From: JAIQFV01 sp041494885
GTDB taxonomy: Bacteria > Acidobacteriota > Terriglobia > JAIQFV01
Length of the DNA stretch: 64,000 bases
Direction: 5' to 3'
NCBI GenBank assembly: GCA_041494885.1
Contig: JBGQBO010000025.1
Coordinates: forward strand, 1-64,000
Each line of letters starts with the position of its first letter. Position 1 is the stretch's first letter. The position numbers were made by a program, and so were the translations under genes. Under the pieces are notes generated by a model. That model did not search any database and was not told where the DNA came from. It saw only the letters and a list, made by a program, of their open reading frames with translations. This document shows positions 54,208 to 63,125 of the stretch, piece by piece.

Positions 54208-55128
54208 ATGAAAATTCACCATGTCATCGAATCGCAGCAGTTCAGCCTTCCGTTGCTTCGGGAATTATTCGAATTGACCCAGCACATGGAAAAAGTCGTC
54301 ACGCGCGGCGGGACCAAGGATTACAGCGGGAAGATCATGGCCTCGCTTTTTTACGAACCCTCCACACGGACCCGGTTCTCTTTTGAGGCGGCCATGATCC
54401 GGCTGGGAGGGCGATGTATCTCCACCGAAAATGCGCGTGAATTTTCGTCCATTGCGAAAGGGGAGACGCTGGAGGATTCAATTCGCGTGATCAATGGCTA
54501 TGCTGATGTCATTGTCATGCGGCACAATGAAGTCGGGGCTGCAAAACGAGCGGCGGCCGTATCCCTGATCCCGGTGATCAATGCGGGGGACGGCATCGGT
54601 CAGCACCCCACCCAGGCGCTGCTTGATCTGTATACCATTCAGAAAGAGCTTGGGAGCATCGATGGATTGAAAATCGCCATGGTAGGCGACCTGGCGCAGG
54701 GCCGTACAGTGCGGTCCCTCACTTATCTGCTCAGCAAATTTGACCGCATAAAAATTTATTTTGTAGCCCCCGAAGCCCTGAAGATGAAGGACGATATCCT
54801 CCAGCATCTGGAGGAGCACCATGTCTGGTACGCGGAGGAACCAGATCTCGCCAAGGTCGCGCCGGAAGTGGATGTCGTCTACCAGACGCGAATTCAAAAG
54901 GAGCGGTTCGGCGACCGCATTGAGGACTATGAAAAATCGAAAGGGGTTTACATCATCGATGAGACGATCCTGTCTTTGATGAAACAACGGTCTGTGGTGA
55001 TGCATCCGCTGCCCCGTGTGGGGGAAATTACCACCGACGTCGATACCGACCGGAGAGCCGCTTACTTTCGCCAGGCCCAGAATGGATTATTCGTCCGGAT
55101 GGCCCTGCTCTCGATGGTGCTGGGTTAG
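54208..55128 (+). CDS. pyrB: Aspartate carbamoyltransferase catalytic subunit
   Basis: 306 residues. Carbamoyl-phosphate block STRTRFSFEAAMIRLGG, HPTQALLDLYTIQ, and the aspartate-binding HPLPRVGEI identify ATCase rather than OTC. It catalyses the committed step of pyrimidine synthesis. No pyrI or other pyr genes are in view, which is unusual; the neighbours are threonine synthase and YgfK. A role in carbamoyl transfer within the purine-type cluster is possible but the motifs are those of a normal PyrB. Confidence 0.92.
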   Translation: MKIHHVIESQQFSLPLLRELFELTQHMEKVVTRGGTKDYSGKIMASLFYEPSTRTRFSFEAAMIRLGGRCISTENAREFSSIAKGETLEDSIRVINGYADVIVMRHNEVGAAKRAAAVSLIPVINAGDGIGQHPTQALLDLYTIQKELGSIDGLKIAMVGDLAQGRTVRSLTYLLSKFDRIKIYFVAPEALKMKDDILQHLEEHHVWYAEEPDLAKVAPEVDVVYQTRIQKERFGDRIEDYEKSKGVYIIDETILSLMKQRSVVMHPLPRVGEITTDVDTDRRAAYFRQAQNGLFVRMALLSMVLG

Positions 55129-55337
55129 AATTCGGCAGGAGCGGTGAGCGAGAAACGCGAGCCCCTGCATCCAAAGCCAGAACTCAGAGAGCAAAAGGCA
55201 GAATCTTGCAGTCGAGGATCGGAAGCCAGATTTCAGCAAATGAAATCCCATGTTCCTCACCGATACCTCCCCGACAGGACCTACCCTTTTGTTCTTTGAT
55301 AAGTCCACGCGGACACGCCATCCCATGTAATCGACCT

Positions 55338-56585
55338 ATGAAAAACGTTCTTGGACTGAAGTGTCTTTCCTGTGGGGCTGAATTTGACGTTTCGGAGATC
55401 CTCTACACCTGCCTGAAGTGCGGGTCGAACGTGGATGTGATTTACAACTACGTTGCCCTGCGCAAGGAGTTCAAGCGGGAGCATCTCGCCGAAAACAGGA
55501 ACTTTTCCATGTGGCGTTATTTGCCATTGCTGCCGCTGCATCCGGAGACGCGCAAACCTTTACTTCATGTCGGATGGACCCCCCTCTACAACCTCCCTGC
55601 CCTGGCTCATAAGTTCTCGATCCGATCTCTAACGGTAAAGGACGACGGCCGAAATCCCACGGCCTCGTTCAAGGACCGACCTTCGGCCTTGGTGGCGGCG
55701 AAAGCGTTGGAATACCGCGCCGAAATCGCCACCACCGCTTCTTCCGGAAATGCCGGGGCCGCCTTTGCGGCCATGTGCTCGTCCGTCGGCCTCAAAAGTG
55801 TTATCTTTGTTCCCGAGGCTGCCCCGCAAGCCAAGGTGGCCCAGCTCCTTTTATATGGAGCCCTGGTGATCCGAGTCCGGAGCGATTACGACCGGGCCTT
55901 CGATTTGTGCAGTGAAGCCACCCGGCGATTTGGCTGGTACAATCGCTCGACGGGGATCAACCCGTACACCGCAGAAGGGAAAAAGACAGCCGCCTTCGAG
56001 ATTTGCGAACAACTGAGCTGGAACGCTCCCGACTGGGTCGTGGTCAGTATGGGGGACGGCAACATCATGAGTGGTTTATGGAAGGGATTCAAGGATTGGT
56101 ATGCGATGAAGATTATTGACCGACTGCCCCGGATGCTCGGTGTGCAGGCCGAAGGGGCTTCTCCGATTGTCGATGCGGTTGAATCCGGCTTCAACCCGGC
56201 AGCGATGGATGGAATTCAGCCGGTTGAAGCTCACACCCTCGCCGACTCGATCAATGTGGGGAAACCCCGGGATGGGCAGCGCGCCGTCATGGCCATTCAA
56301 GAATCCAAAGGCCGTGCCCTGAAGGTCTCAGATGAAAGTATTCTGGCCGCCCTGGCGCGACTTCCCCGGGAGACCGGAGTCTTCGCTGAGCCCGCCGGGT
56401 CCTGCGCCTATGCCGGATTTCTCCAGGCGGTTGAGAAGAAGATTCTTTCATCCACCGATGCGGTCGTGGTCGTCAATACCGGCAATGGATTGAAGGACAT
56501 TCCTTCGGCGCTCCGCACGGTCGAGATTCCTTCGCCCATTGAACCCACTTTCGAAGCACTCCAGAAACGGATAACGACGACTTAG
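55338..56585 (+). CDS. thrC: Threonine synthase (or related fold-type II PLP lyase)
   Basis: 415 residues from ATG 55338; the frame is open 44 codons earlier but that part lacks family sequence. An N-terminal zinc-ribbon-like CLSCGAEF...CLKCG is typical of the shorter bacterial/archaeal threonine synthases. The PLP lysine is in NPTASFKDRPS, then TTASSGNAGAAFAAM and MGDGNIMSGLWKGF follow. It converts phosphohomoserine to threonine. Anaerobic purine clusters carry a related PLP lyase (YgeX, diaminopropionate ammonia-lyase), so that role should be considered, but the zinc ribbon favours threonine synthase. Confidence 0.8.
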   Translation: MKNVLGLKCLSCGAEFDVSEILYTCLKCGSNVDVIYNYVALRKEFKREHLAENRNFSMWRYLPLLPLHPETRKPLLHVGWTPLYNLPALAHKFSIRSLTVKDDGRNPTASFKDRPSALVAAKALEYRAEIATTASSGNAGAAFAAMCSSVGLKSVIFVPEAAPQAKVAQLLLYGALVIRVRSDYDRAFDLCSEATRRFGWYNRSTGINPYTAEGKKTAAFEICEQLSWNAPDWVVVSMGDGNIMSGLWKGFKDWYAMKIIDRLPRMLGVQAEGASPIVDAVESGFNPAAMDGIQPVEAHTLADSINVGKPRDGQRAVMAIQESKGRALKVSDESILAALARLPRETGVFAEPAGSCAYAGFLQAVEKKILSSTDAVVVVNTGNGLKDIPSALRTVEIPSPIEPTFEALQKRITTT

Positions 56586-56607
56586 ATTCTCAGGTCCCGG
56601 GGTTCTC

Positions 56608-58821
56608 GTGGCTGAACTTTATCCCGCTCCATTTACAAATCTTCTCAAGCGCATGTTCGTCGAGTACGAACGCGAGGGGAAGATATTCGACCTGTCCAAG
56701 CGAAAATTTTACAAGGCGGATTTGTCGCTCGACACCTCCGTCCGCATGCATGGACACCCGGCGTCGTCACCGTTGGGCCCCGCGGCCGGCCCTCAGGACC
56801 AAATGGCCCAGAACATCGTGCTCGCCTGGCTCGCGGGCTCCCGCATCCTGGAGCTTAAGACGGTCCAGATTAACGACGAACTCAAGATCCCACGGCCCTG
56901 CATCGACGTCCATAACATTGGATTTAATATCGAATGGTCCCAGGAGCTGAAGCTCGAACAATCGCTGCACGAATACATCGCCGGATCGATGCTGATTGAC
57001 GTTTTGAAATCGTCCGGGATCGCCGACGTCGAGGGATCCTCCGAAAAAACTCAAACGATTTTTGACATGTCCGTCGGTTATGACCTCGCAGGCATTTCCA
57101 CACCTCGCGTCCGCAACTGGATCGAATCGATGAAGGATGCGTCGCCCGTCGTGGAAGAGCTGCGGCGGCAGATTCCCGAGGAGTTCAAGCAGCTGCGCGA
57201 TCTTAACTTCAAGACCCGGCTCAGCGACACCCTGACCTTGTCCACCTTTCATGGCTGCCCCGCCCATGAGATCGAAAGCATCGTCGATTTCCTGCTTCGC
57301 GAAATGGGACTCCACGTGATTATCAAGTTGAACCCCACGTTGCTGGGTAAAGCGGCGGTTGACCACCTGCTGCACGACGTCATGGGGTACCACGAGATTC
57401 AAACCGAACAGGAGTTCTTCGATAAAGACCTGCAATTCGATCAGGCCATCGAGATCTGCTCGCGGCTGGACAAGACCGCCCGATCCCTCGGGCGCAAACT
57501 TGGCGTCAAGTTTTCCAACACCCTCGTCGTCCTCAACAACAACAACTTTCTCCCTTCCAGCGAACGAGTGATGTATCTCTCGGGCCAGCCGCTGCATGTG
57601 ATCACCTTGAACCTCGTCAAGAAGTGGCGCAATGCGGTGGGCAATGCTTACCCCATTTCATTCTCGGCGGGAGTGGACGCACAGAACTTCTGCAATACCG
57701 TGGCCATGAATTTTACCCCGGTTACAACGTGCACTGACTTGCTCCGTCCGGGTGGCTACGGGCGATTACCGAATTACCTGTACAAACTTGAAGCCAAGAT
57801 GAAAGAAATGGGCGTCAGCGATCTGGGGGAGTTCATTCTGTATTACGAAGGGAATGGGTTGAGGGCGTTGGACCGCTTGACCGCTCCGGACGGAAGGGTC
57901 CTCGCGGGCCGGCCCGACCCTCGACCCATACTCACTCAAGAGGTGATTCTTCCTTTCGCTTCCAAGCTCCGGGAAAGTCTGGAGCGACGCGGCTCCACCC
58001 GAGATCTCATTGGAAAGCACATGCCGCCGCTGGGACCACAGGACGGCGCGGACCGGGTGAAGGAAGACCTACCCGGGTTCTATGCTGAGCTCATCGCCGA
58101 GGCCGGCCTCCTGAACACAGAAAGCATTGTCGATCGAACGACCCGCGATGAGCGGTACCACGCGAAGAACAATCGTTCCACCCCCCGTAAGATCGGTTCC
58201 CACCTTTACCTGTTTGACTGTATCAACTGCGACAAATGTGTTCCCGTCTGTCCCAACGATGCAAACTTCGTCTACGAAATTGAATCCTGCTCCCTTGATT
58301 ACCTCAATTATCGGCTGACGGCAGGGGCGCTCCTGACCATGCCCGGCGGATGTTTTGAGGTCAAGGGAACGCACCAACTCGCCACGTTCCAGGATTTCTG
58401 CAACGAGTGCGGCAATTGCGATGTCTTTTGCCCCGAAGACGGCGGCCCCTATGTCGAAAAGCCGCGGCTCTTCGGGTCTGCAGCGGCCTTCGAGAAATGG
58501 ACCTCTCACGACGGCTTCTTAGTGGAAGCGGGGCAGCATGTCGAACGGGTGCGGGCGCGCCTTCACGGCAACGAGTTCTTCCTCGAAGTCGAACCCCTCG
58601 GCGACAGAGCGCGGTTCCGCACGGAGTATGCTGAGGTCGAATTCGAGTATTCCACACGCCGCCCCCTGTCCCATCGGCTCTTTGAAAACGTGGAAGAGGC
58701 GGTGATCGACATGCGGAATTACCTGACCATGAATTCCGTTCTGCGCGGGGCATTGAATCCGAAGTATGTGAATTACCTTAATGTGGGGGGGATTCCGGTG
58801 GGGGCGAAGGGAATGGAGTGA
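56608..58821 (+). CDS. YgfK-like Fe-S oxidoreductase lacking the central flavin domain
   Basis: 737 residues. The N-terminal ~500 residues match the dihydropyrimidine/dihydroorotate-dehydrogenase-like part of YgfK (LSTFHGCPAHEIESIVDFL, FSAGVDAQNFCNTV). Two ferredoxin-type sites follow: FDCINCDKCVPVCPNDA (about 535) and CNECGNCDVFCPED (about 600). E. coli YgfK is about 1030 residues and has a GltD-like FAD/NADPH domain between these parts; here the text jumps from the dehydrogenase part (near residue 515) straight to the clusters. YgfK is one of the genes needed for anaerobic uric-acid degradation. The start is a GTG at 56608 just after thrC. Confidence 0.85.
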   Translation: MAELYPAPFTNLLKRMFVEYEREGKIFDLSKRKFYKADLSLDTSVRMHGHPASSPLGPAAGPQDQMAQNIVLAWLAGSRILELKTVQINDELKIPRPCIDVHNIGFNIEWSQELKLEQSLHEYIAGSMLIDVLKSSGIADVEGSSEKTQTIFDMSVGYDLAGISTPRVRNWIESMKDASPVVEELRRQIPEEFKQLRDLNFKTRLSDTLTLSTFHGCPAHEIESIVDFLLREMGLHVIIKLNPTLLGKAAVDHLLHDVMGYHEIQTEQEFFDKDLQFDQAIEICSRLDKTARSLGRKLGVKFSNTLVVLNNNNFLPSSERVMYLSGQPLHVITLNLVKKWRNAVGNAYPISFSAGVDAQNFCNTVAMNFTPVTTCTDLLRPGGYGRLPNYLYKLEAKMKEMGVSDLGEFILYYEGNGLRALDRLTAPDGRVLAGRPDPRPILTQEVILPFASKLRESLERRGSTRDLIGKHMPPLGPQDGADRVKEDLPGFYAELIAEAGLLNTESIVDRTTRDERYHAKNNRSTPRKIGSHLYLFDCINCDKCVPVCPNDANFVYEIESCSLDYLNYRLTAGALLTMPGGCFEVKGTHQLATFQDFCNECGNCDVFCPEDGGPYVEKPRLFGSAAAFEKWTSHDGFLVEAGQHVERVRARLHGNEFFLEVEPLGDRARFRTEYAEVEFEYSTRRPLSHRLFENVEEAVIDMRNYLTMNSVLRGALNPKYVNYLNVGGIPVGAKGME

Positions 58822-58847
58822 TTGGGTCCCCTCTGTGAATGAAATCC

Positions 58848-61376
58848 TCACCCCAAAGCGCCGGACGGTAGAGATGTCAAGCCCTTCAGTACCTTTTCCG
58901 GCGTGATCGGGAGATCGCGAATCCGAACGCCGACGGCATTGTAGACCGCATTGGCGATAGCGGGAGCCACACCATTAATGGGAATTTCCGCAATCGCTTT
59001 TGCCCCATAAGGGCCCGTGGGTTCGTAGGTCTCGACGAGGAAGGATTTTAGTTCAGGCATGTCCACGGCCGTATAGATGTTGTAGTCCCTGAAGCTGAGA
59101 TTCAACGGTCGTCCCTTCTCATCAAACACCATCTGCTCCGTCAACGCGTATCCCAGGGCCTGGGTCACTGCGCCTTCAATCTGTCCTTCTGCCATTTTTG
59201 GATTAATCGCCACGCCACAGTCCACGGCCGTGACCAATCGTCTGACCTTCACGATCCCTGTCTCCACATCGACGTCCACTTCTGCAAACTGGGCACAGAA
59301 GGGCGGCGGAGAATCATAGGACATGTGCGACGCATGCCCCTGAATTTGGAACTGGTTTTCCTGGTAAAGCGAGCGCAAACAGATTTGTTCGAAGGTCACG
59401 AAGCGTCCATCGGGCGCGCACACCTTGCCATCGTGCACCACCAGATCTTTCTTTTCCGTCCGCGCTGCCCCGGCCTGAGACCTCTCCGATGACGGGTGAG
59501 TCGCTATTCCCTTCTTCGGGTTTAACATTTCCGCGGCCACTTCAAGGATCTGCTCCCGCACCTGATCACAGGCTTTTTTCACGGCGGCGCCCGAAATGTA
59601 AGTGGTTGACGAAGCGTACGCCCCGGGATCAAACGGCGTCATGTCGGTGTCCGAGGAGTAAACGATGATTTTTTCCGGTGAGGTCCCCAGGGTTTCAGCC
59701 GCCACCTGGGCGAACATGGTGTCCGCCCCCGTGCCAATATCCGTGGCTCCGACCTTCAGGTTGAAGGAGCCGTCCTCGTTCATCTTGATCCACGCCGCTC
59801 CCATGTCAACACCAGGTATTCCAGAGGCCTGCATGGTACACGACATGCCGACACCGCGGACCACAGGTCCCGGAATTCCGGATTTCAGATTTGAGATTTC
59901 AGATTTCAAATTCGGCATATTCGATTTCAAATTCGATTCCGTGTTTGAAATTTCAGATTTTAAACCTGAGATCCCGGAGTTTGATGCACCAGAGACCGTG
60001 GGTCCGGGGATTCGTGCCCGGGGATCCGGATTTCGATGGGTCTTCCACCCGATCTCCTTCGCTCCGAGCTCAATGCACTCATCGAGCCCACAGCTTTGAA
60101 TGATTTGCTTATATCCCTCGCGCCCCTCGCCCAGCACCTCGGCGATGGGTGTCGGCTCTCCCTCGCGCACATGGTTCTTTCTCCTGAATTCCAGGGGATC
60201 AAATCCCAGCTTTTCGGCCAACTCGTCCATGTGCGAATCCAGGGCAAAGAACCCTTGCGGACTCCCATAACCCCGGAACGCCCCCGCCACCGGGAGGTTT
60301 GTGTAAACCGCATCGGCCTCAAAGTGAATGTTGGGAAAGTGGTACAGTGACAGCGCGCGGCTTCCACTGACGCATTGCACCGTGAGCGCGTGGGTGCCGT
60401 ACGCTCCTGTGTTTTCGAGGATGCGCATCGAGATGGCGGTCAGCGTTCCATCCTTCTTCACCCCGGTCTTCATTCGAACAATCTGCGGATGGCGCGTACG
60501 TGCGGCATAGAGTTCCTCTGCCCTCGTGTACTCGAGCCGGCAGGGTCTCCCGGTACGCACCGTCACCATGGCGCACAGGTCCTCGATGAGAATTTCCTGC
60601 TTTCCGCCAAAGCCTCCGCCGATCCGCGGCTTGATGACCCGGATCCTCTGTATGGGCAGACCGATCAACGGCGCGATAATGCGGCGGACATGAAACGGCA
60701 CCTGGGTGGACGTCCGGACGATCAGGCGTCCATCTTCATCCAGCCAGGTGATCGTGATATGAGGCTCGATGGATGCCTGTTGCACATAATGGACGGAATA
60801 TTCTCCCTCATGAATGCATTCGGCCTCAGCAAAACCCTTCTCGACATCGCCCACGTCGGCCTGGACATGGGCTGCAATGTTTCGCGGGGCAGAATGAATT
60901 CCCCGTTTGTCCGGCTCCAGGTGAAGTCGAGGGGTGCCGGGATCCATCGCCTTTCGTGGATCAAAGTTGGCCGGTAAGACCTCATAATCAACCTCAATCA
61001 GATCGAGTGCCCGCTCAGCAATTTCCTCGGAATCCGCCGCCACGCAAGCCACCCGGTCACCCACGAACCGAACCACCGAATCAAACATCACGGTGTCGTA
61101 GGGGGACGGCTCAGGCCACCCCTGTCCGGCGGTGGTAAAAGGAACCCGGGGCACATTCCGGTACGTAAGGACACAATGGACGCCGTGGAGCTGTTCCGCC
61201 CTCTGCACGTCGATCTTCTTGATGCGGGCGTGGGCGTGCGGCGAATGCAGGATCTTTGCATACAGGACGGCATCCACCTTGATGTCGTCCACAAACGTTC
61301 CCTTCCCCGATGCCAGCTTGACGCTGTCAACGCGGCGGGTGTTTTGATTGACGCTCTTGAAATCGCGTGTGGGCAT
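58848..61376 (-). CDS. Molybdenum-cofactor subunit of xanthine-dehydrogenase-family hydroxylase (set 2)
   Basis: 842 residues from ATG 61374-61376 (AAGGAT upstream); the frame is open 53 codons earlier but the family starts near DSVKLASGKGTFVDD. Blocks: HSPHAHARIKKID, RIGGGFGGKQE, GAFRGYGSPQG, CTMQASGIPGVDMG and YGAKAIAEIPINGVAPAI with the catalytic Glu. Between about residues 465 and 500 an insert rich in LKSEISN is encoded by a heptamer array and is absent from the family consensus as I know it. The enzyme may tolerate it as a surface loop. Set 2 is split into three genes, unlike set 1. It faces the ygfK-like gene end to end. Confidence 0.88.
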   Translation of the reverse strand: MPTRDFKSVNQNTRRVDSVKLASGKGTFVDDIKVDAVLYAKILHSPHAHARIKKIDVQRAEQLHGVHCVLTYRNVPRVPFTTAGQGWPEPSPYDTVMFDSVVRFVGDRVACVAADSEEIAERALDLIEVDYEVLPANFDPRKAMDPGTPRLHLEPDKRGIHSAPRNIAAHVQADVGDVEKGFAEAECIHEGEYSVHYVQQASIEPHITITWLDEDGRLIVRTSTQVPFHVRRIIAPLIGLPIQRIRVIKPRIGGGFGGKQEILIEDLCAMVTVRTGRPCRLEYTRAEELYAARTRHPQIVRMKTGVKKDGTLTAISMRILENTGAYGTHALTVQCVSGSRALSLYHFPNIHFEADAVYTNLPVAGAFRGYGSPQGFFALDSHMDELAEKLGFDPLEFRRKNHVREGEPTPIAEVLGEGREGYKQIIQSCGLDECIELGAKEIGWKTHRNPDPRARIPGPTVSGASNSGISGLKSEISNTESNLKSNMPNLKSEISNLKSGIPGPVVRGVGMSCTMQASGIPGVDMGAAWIKMNEDGSFNLKVGATDIGTGADTMFAQVAAETLGTSPEKIIVYSSDTDMTPFDPGAYASSTTYISGAAVKKACDQVREQILEVAAEMLNPKKGIATHPSSERSQAGAARTEKKDLVVHDGKVCAPDGRFVTFEQICLRSLYQENQFQIQGHASHMSYDSPPPFCAQFAEVDVDVETGIVKVRRLVTAVDCGVAINPKMAEGQIEGAVTQALGYALTEQMVFDEKGRPLNLSFRDYNIYTAVDMPELKSFLVETYEPTGPYGAKAIAEIPINGVAPAIANAVYNAVGVRIRDLPITPEKVLKGLTSLPSGALG
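59879..59965. repeat. TTTCAGA-type heptamer array inside a coding sequence
   Basis: About twelve 7-mers (GATTTCA, GATTTGA, GATTTCA, AATTCGG and so on). Read on the coding strand they give in-frame LKSEISN-like repeats, with no stop. Confidence 0.8.
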
Positions 61377-61459
61377 AACTTTTATCCTTCTACCCCCACA
61401 GGAACTTGTCGCGTTCGTCCGCTCCGGACCCTTGTTCAGGGCGCTCCCGCCCCCATGGA

Positions 61460-62164
61460 TTACCGCTCTGTGATCAGTTTCTCGGCTGCCTTGAGGACTG
61501 CATCGACTGGTTTGACATAGCCGGTACAACGGCACAGATTGCCCGCCAGGGCGTCTCGAATTTCCTGCTCGCTGAGAAGCGGTCCTTTCGAGCCTGATTT
61601 TCTCCGCCCGGAGCGCACCCTCGTCTTCCGCTTAATCGAAGGGAGATTGATGAAACCCTTCTCGGCAAATAACGCCAGGCTCGATAGGATCATTCCGGGC
61701 GTACAGTAACCGCATTGGATGGCGTGCGTATCGACAAAGGCCTGTTGAACGGGATGTAACAATTCATAAGCCGACGGATGCTCCTCCCGGGAGAAGGCTG
61801 CAGGATTCTGGAAGGAGGATCTCGATTCCGTAGGGGGCTCAGATGGATTGGGCTGGATGGCGGGGTCAGCCCCAGCAGTCGGGGGTCTCTCAACGTGAGG
61901 GGTCACGGCGTTCAGGGTCGCCAGGATCCAAGGGATTCCCTCGAGCGTAATGACCTCCCGCTCGTCGGCCTGGGCGGCCAGTAGAATGCAGGCGTTGACG
62001 ATTCGCCCATCAACAATCACTGCGCAGGCGCCACATTCCCCCGTTTCGCATCCGTGCTTCACACTAAAACAATTTGCCTGGCCCCTGAGCAGCGACAAGA
62101 GGGTCGTATTCGCGGGAACGTCAAATTCCCTCTCCTCACCGTTCAATGCAATGGTCAATTTCAT
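61460..62164 (-). CDS. 2Fe-2S subunit of xanthine-dehydrogenase-family hydroxylase (set 2)
   Basis: 234 residues, longer than the usual ~160. Plant-type cluster site CETGECGACAVIVDG and the second cluster in CGYCTPGMILSS ... GNLCRCTGYVKP are both complete. Extra sequence sits between the two cluster domains (about 85-135, rich in Pro, Ser and Glu) and again before LSEQEIRDALAG (basic, KRKTRVRSGRRKSGSK). These are probably linker expansions. It lies between the FAD subunit gene (8-base gap) and the Mo subunit gene. Confidence 0.9.
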   Translation of the reverse strand: MKLTIALNGEEREFDVPANTTLLSLLRGQANCFSVKHGCETGECGACAVIVDGRIVNACILLAAQADEREVITLEGIPWILATLNAVTPHVERPPTAGADPAIQPNPSEPPTESRSSFQNPAAFSREEHPSAYELLHPVQQAFVDTHAIQCGYCTPGMILSSLALFAEKGFINLPSIKRKTRVRSGRRKSGSKGPLLSEQEIRDALAGNLCRCTGYVKPVDAVLKAAEKLITER

Positions 62165-62171
62165 AACCGGA

Positions 62172-63050
62172 CTAGAGCCTCTTCAAACAACGACCGAGTA
62201 AACGTCGAATCAACACGGGCGCCACAGCCTGGCGGTAAGTCCCCGAAGCGCGTGAGTCGACCAGGGGTCGAATCTCATCGAACCCCAGCGCCCCGGCCGA
62301 CTCGATTGACTCCGGCGTCAACGTTTTCCCCTTCAAAAACGATTCAAGCCGAGGAAGTCGACAGGGCACATCAGCGAAAGAGCTCAAGGCAACCCGCGCC
62401 TCCCCACACTGGCGATTCTCATCAAACTCCAAAACCGCTGCCGAAGACACAAAGCTGGGTTGCGATTCAATCTGTTCTACATGCACGTAGGCGGCCGCAA
62501 AAGGGGGAGCGGGTGTGGGAAGGATCAATTCCAAAAGCAGCCCGGGAAACACCAGGCCGGAGCCCTTCTTCCCAGTCCGAAATGCGGGCATGGACCAGAA
62601 ATCGGAAATCAGCATCTCCTTTTCCTCGAGAGAGAAGTTCATGAGCTTCACGCGGGCATTCAGAGCCAGCAAAATCGCTGCCAGATCGGAACGTTTCCAG
62701 TTCGCGCAGATCTCCCCGCCCATCGTCCTTTGATTCCGAATCATCCGGGACACAGAGTTCCGGTGACACGCTTCAACGAGGATTCCATCGGCGAATTTTC
62801 TCAATCGGGGGTTCTCGAGGATGGATTGCAGAGTTGCCGTCGCGCCGATACAGACATCTCCATTTTTCCGCTTCACCATTTTGAGCTTGAGTGCCGAAAT
62901 GTCGACCACCTCCTCGACATCGCGGCGGGACGAGGCGAGAAGGTGCGTCCCGCCGGCCAGGACGGCGCACCGTACTGGATTGGCGCTGAGCAGGCGCAGC
63001 GTCGCTTCAATGGAACGGGGACGATAATATTTTCTAAGATTCGGCAGCAT
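62172..63050 (-). CDS. FAD subunit of xanthine-dehydrogenase-family hydroxylase (set 2)
   Basis: About 292 residues of the CO-dehydrogenase-flavoprotein-type FAD domain: VLAGGTHLLASSRRD, the block VCIGATATLQSILENPRL, and RNQRTMGGEICANWKRSDLAAILLAL, which is the family RNxGTLGGN motif with NQR and EIC variants. Because the motif is altered, FAD binding should be tested. A GTG four codons upstream (63062) is an alternative start. It lies 63 bases downstream of the amidohydrolase gene on the same strand. Confidence 0.87.
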   Translation of the reverse strand: MLPNLRKYYRPRSIEATLRLLSANPVRCAVLAGGTHLLASSRRDVEEVVDISALKLKMVKRKNGDVCIGATATLQSILENPRLRKFADGILVEACHRNSVSRMIRNQRTMGGEICANWKRSDLAAILLALNARVKLMNFSLEEKEMLISDFWSMPAFRTGKKGSGLVFPGLLLELILPTPAPPFAAAYVHVEQIESQPSFVSSAAVLEFDENRQCGEARVALSSFADVPCRLPRLESFLKGKTLTPESIESAGALGFDEIRPLVDSRASGTYRQAVAPVLIRRLLGRCLKRL

Positions 63051-63125
63051 GGATTCAAACACCTGACCCGCAAAAGACGCTTGTTCCCATGATCCTCAAA
63101 AGCCGCCCCAAGCCCGGCGGCCGGC

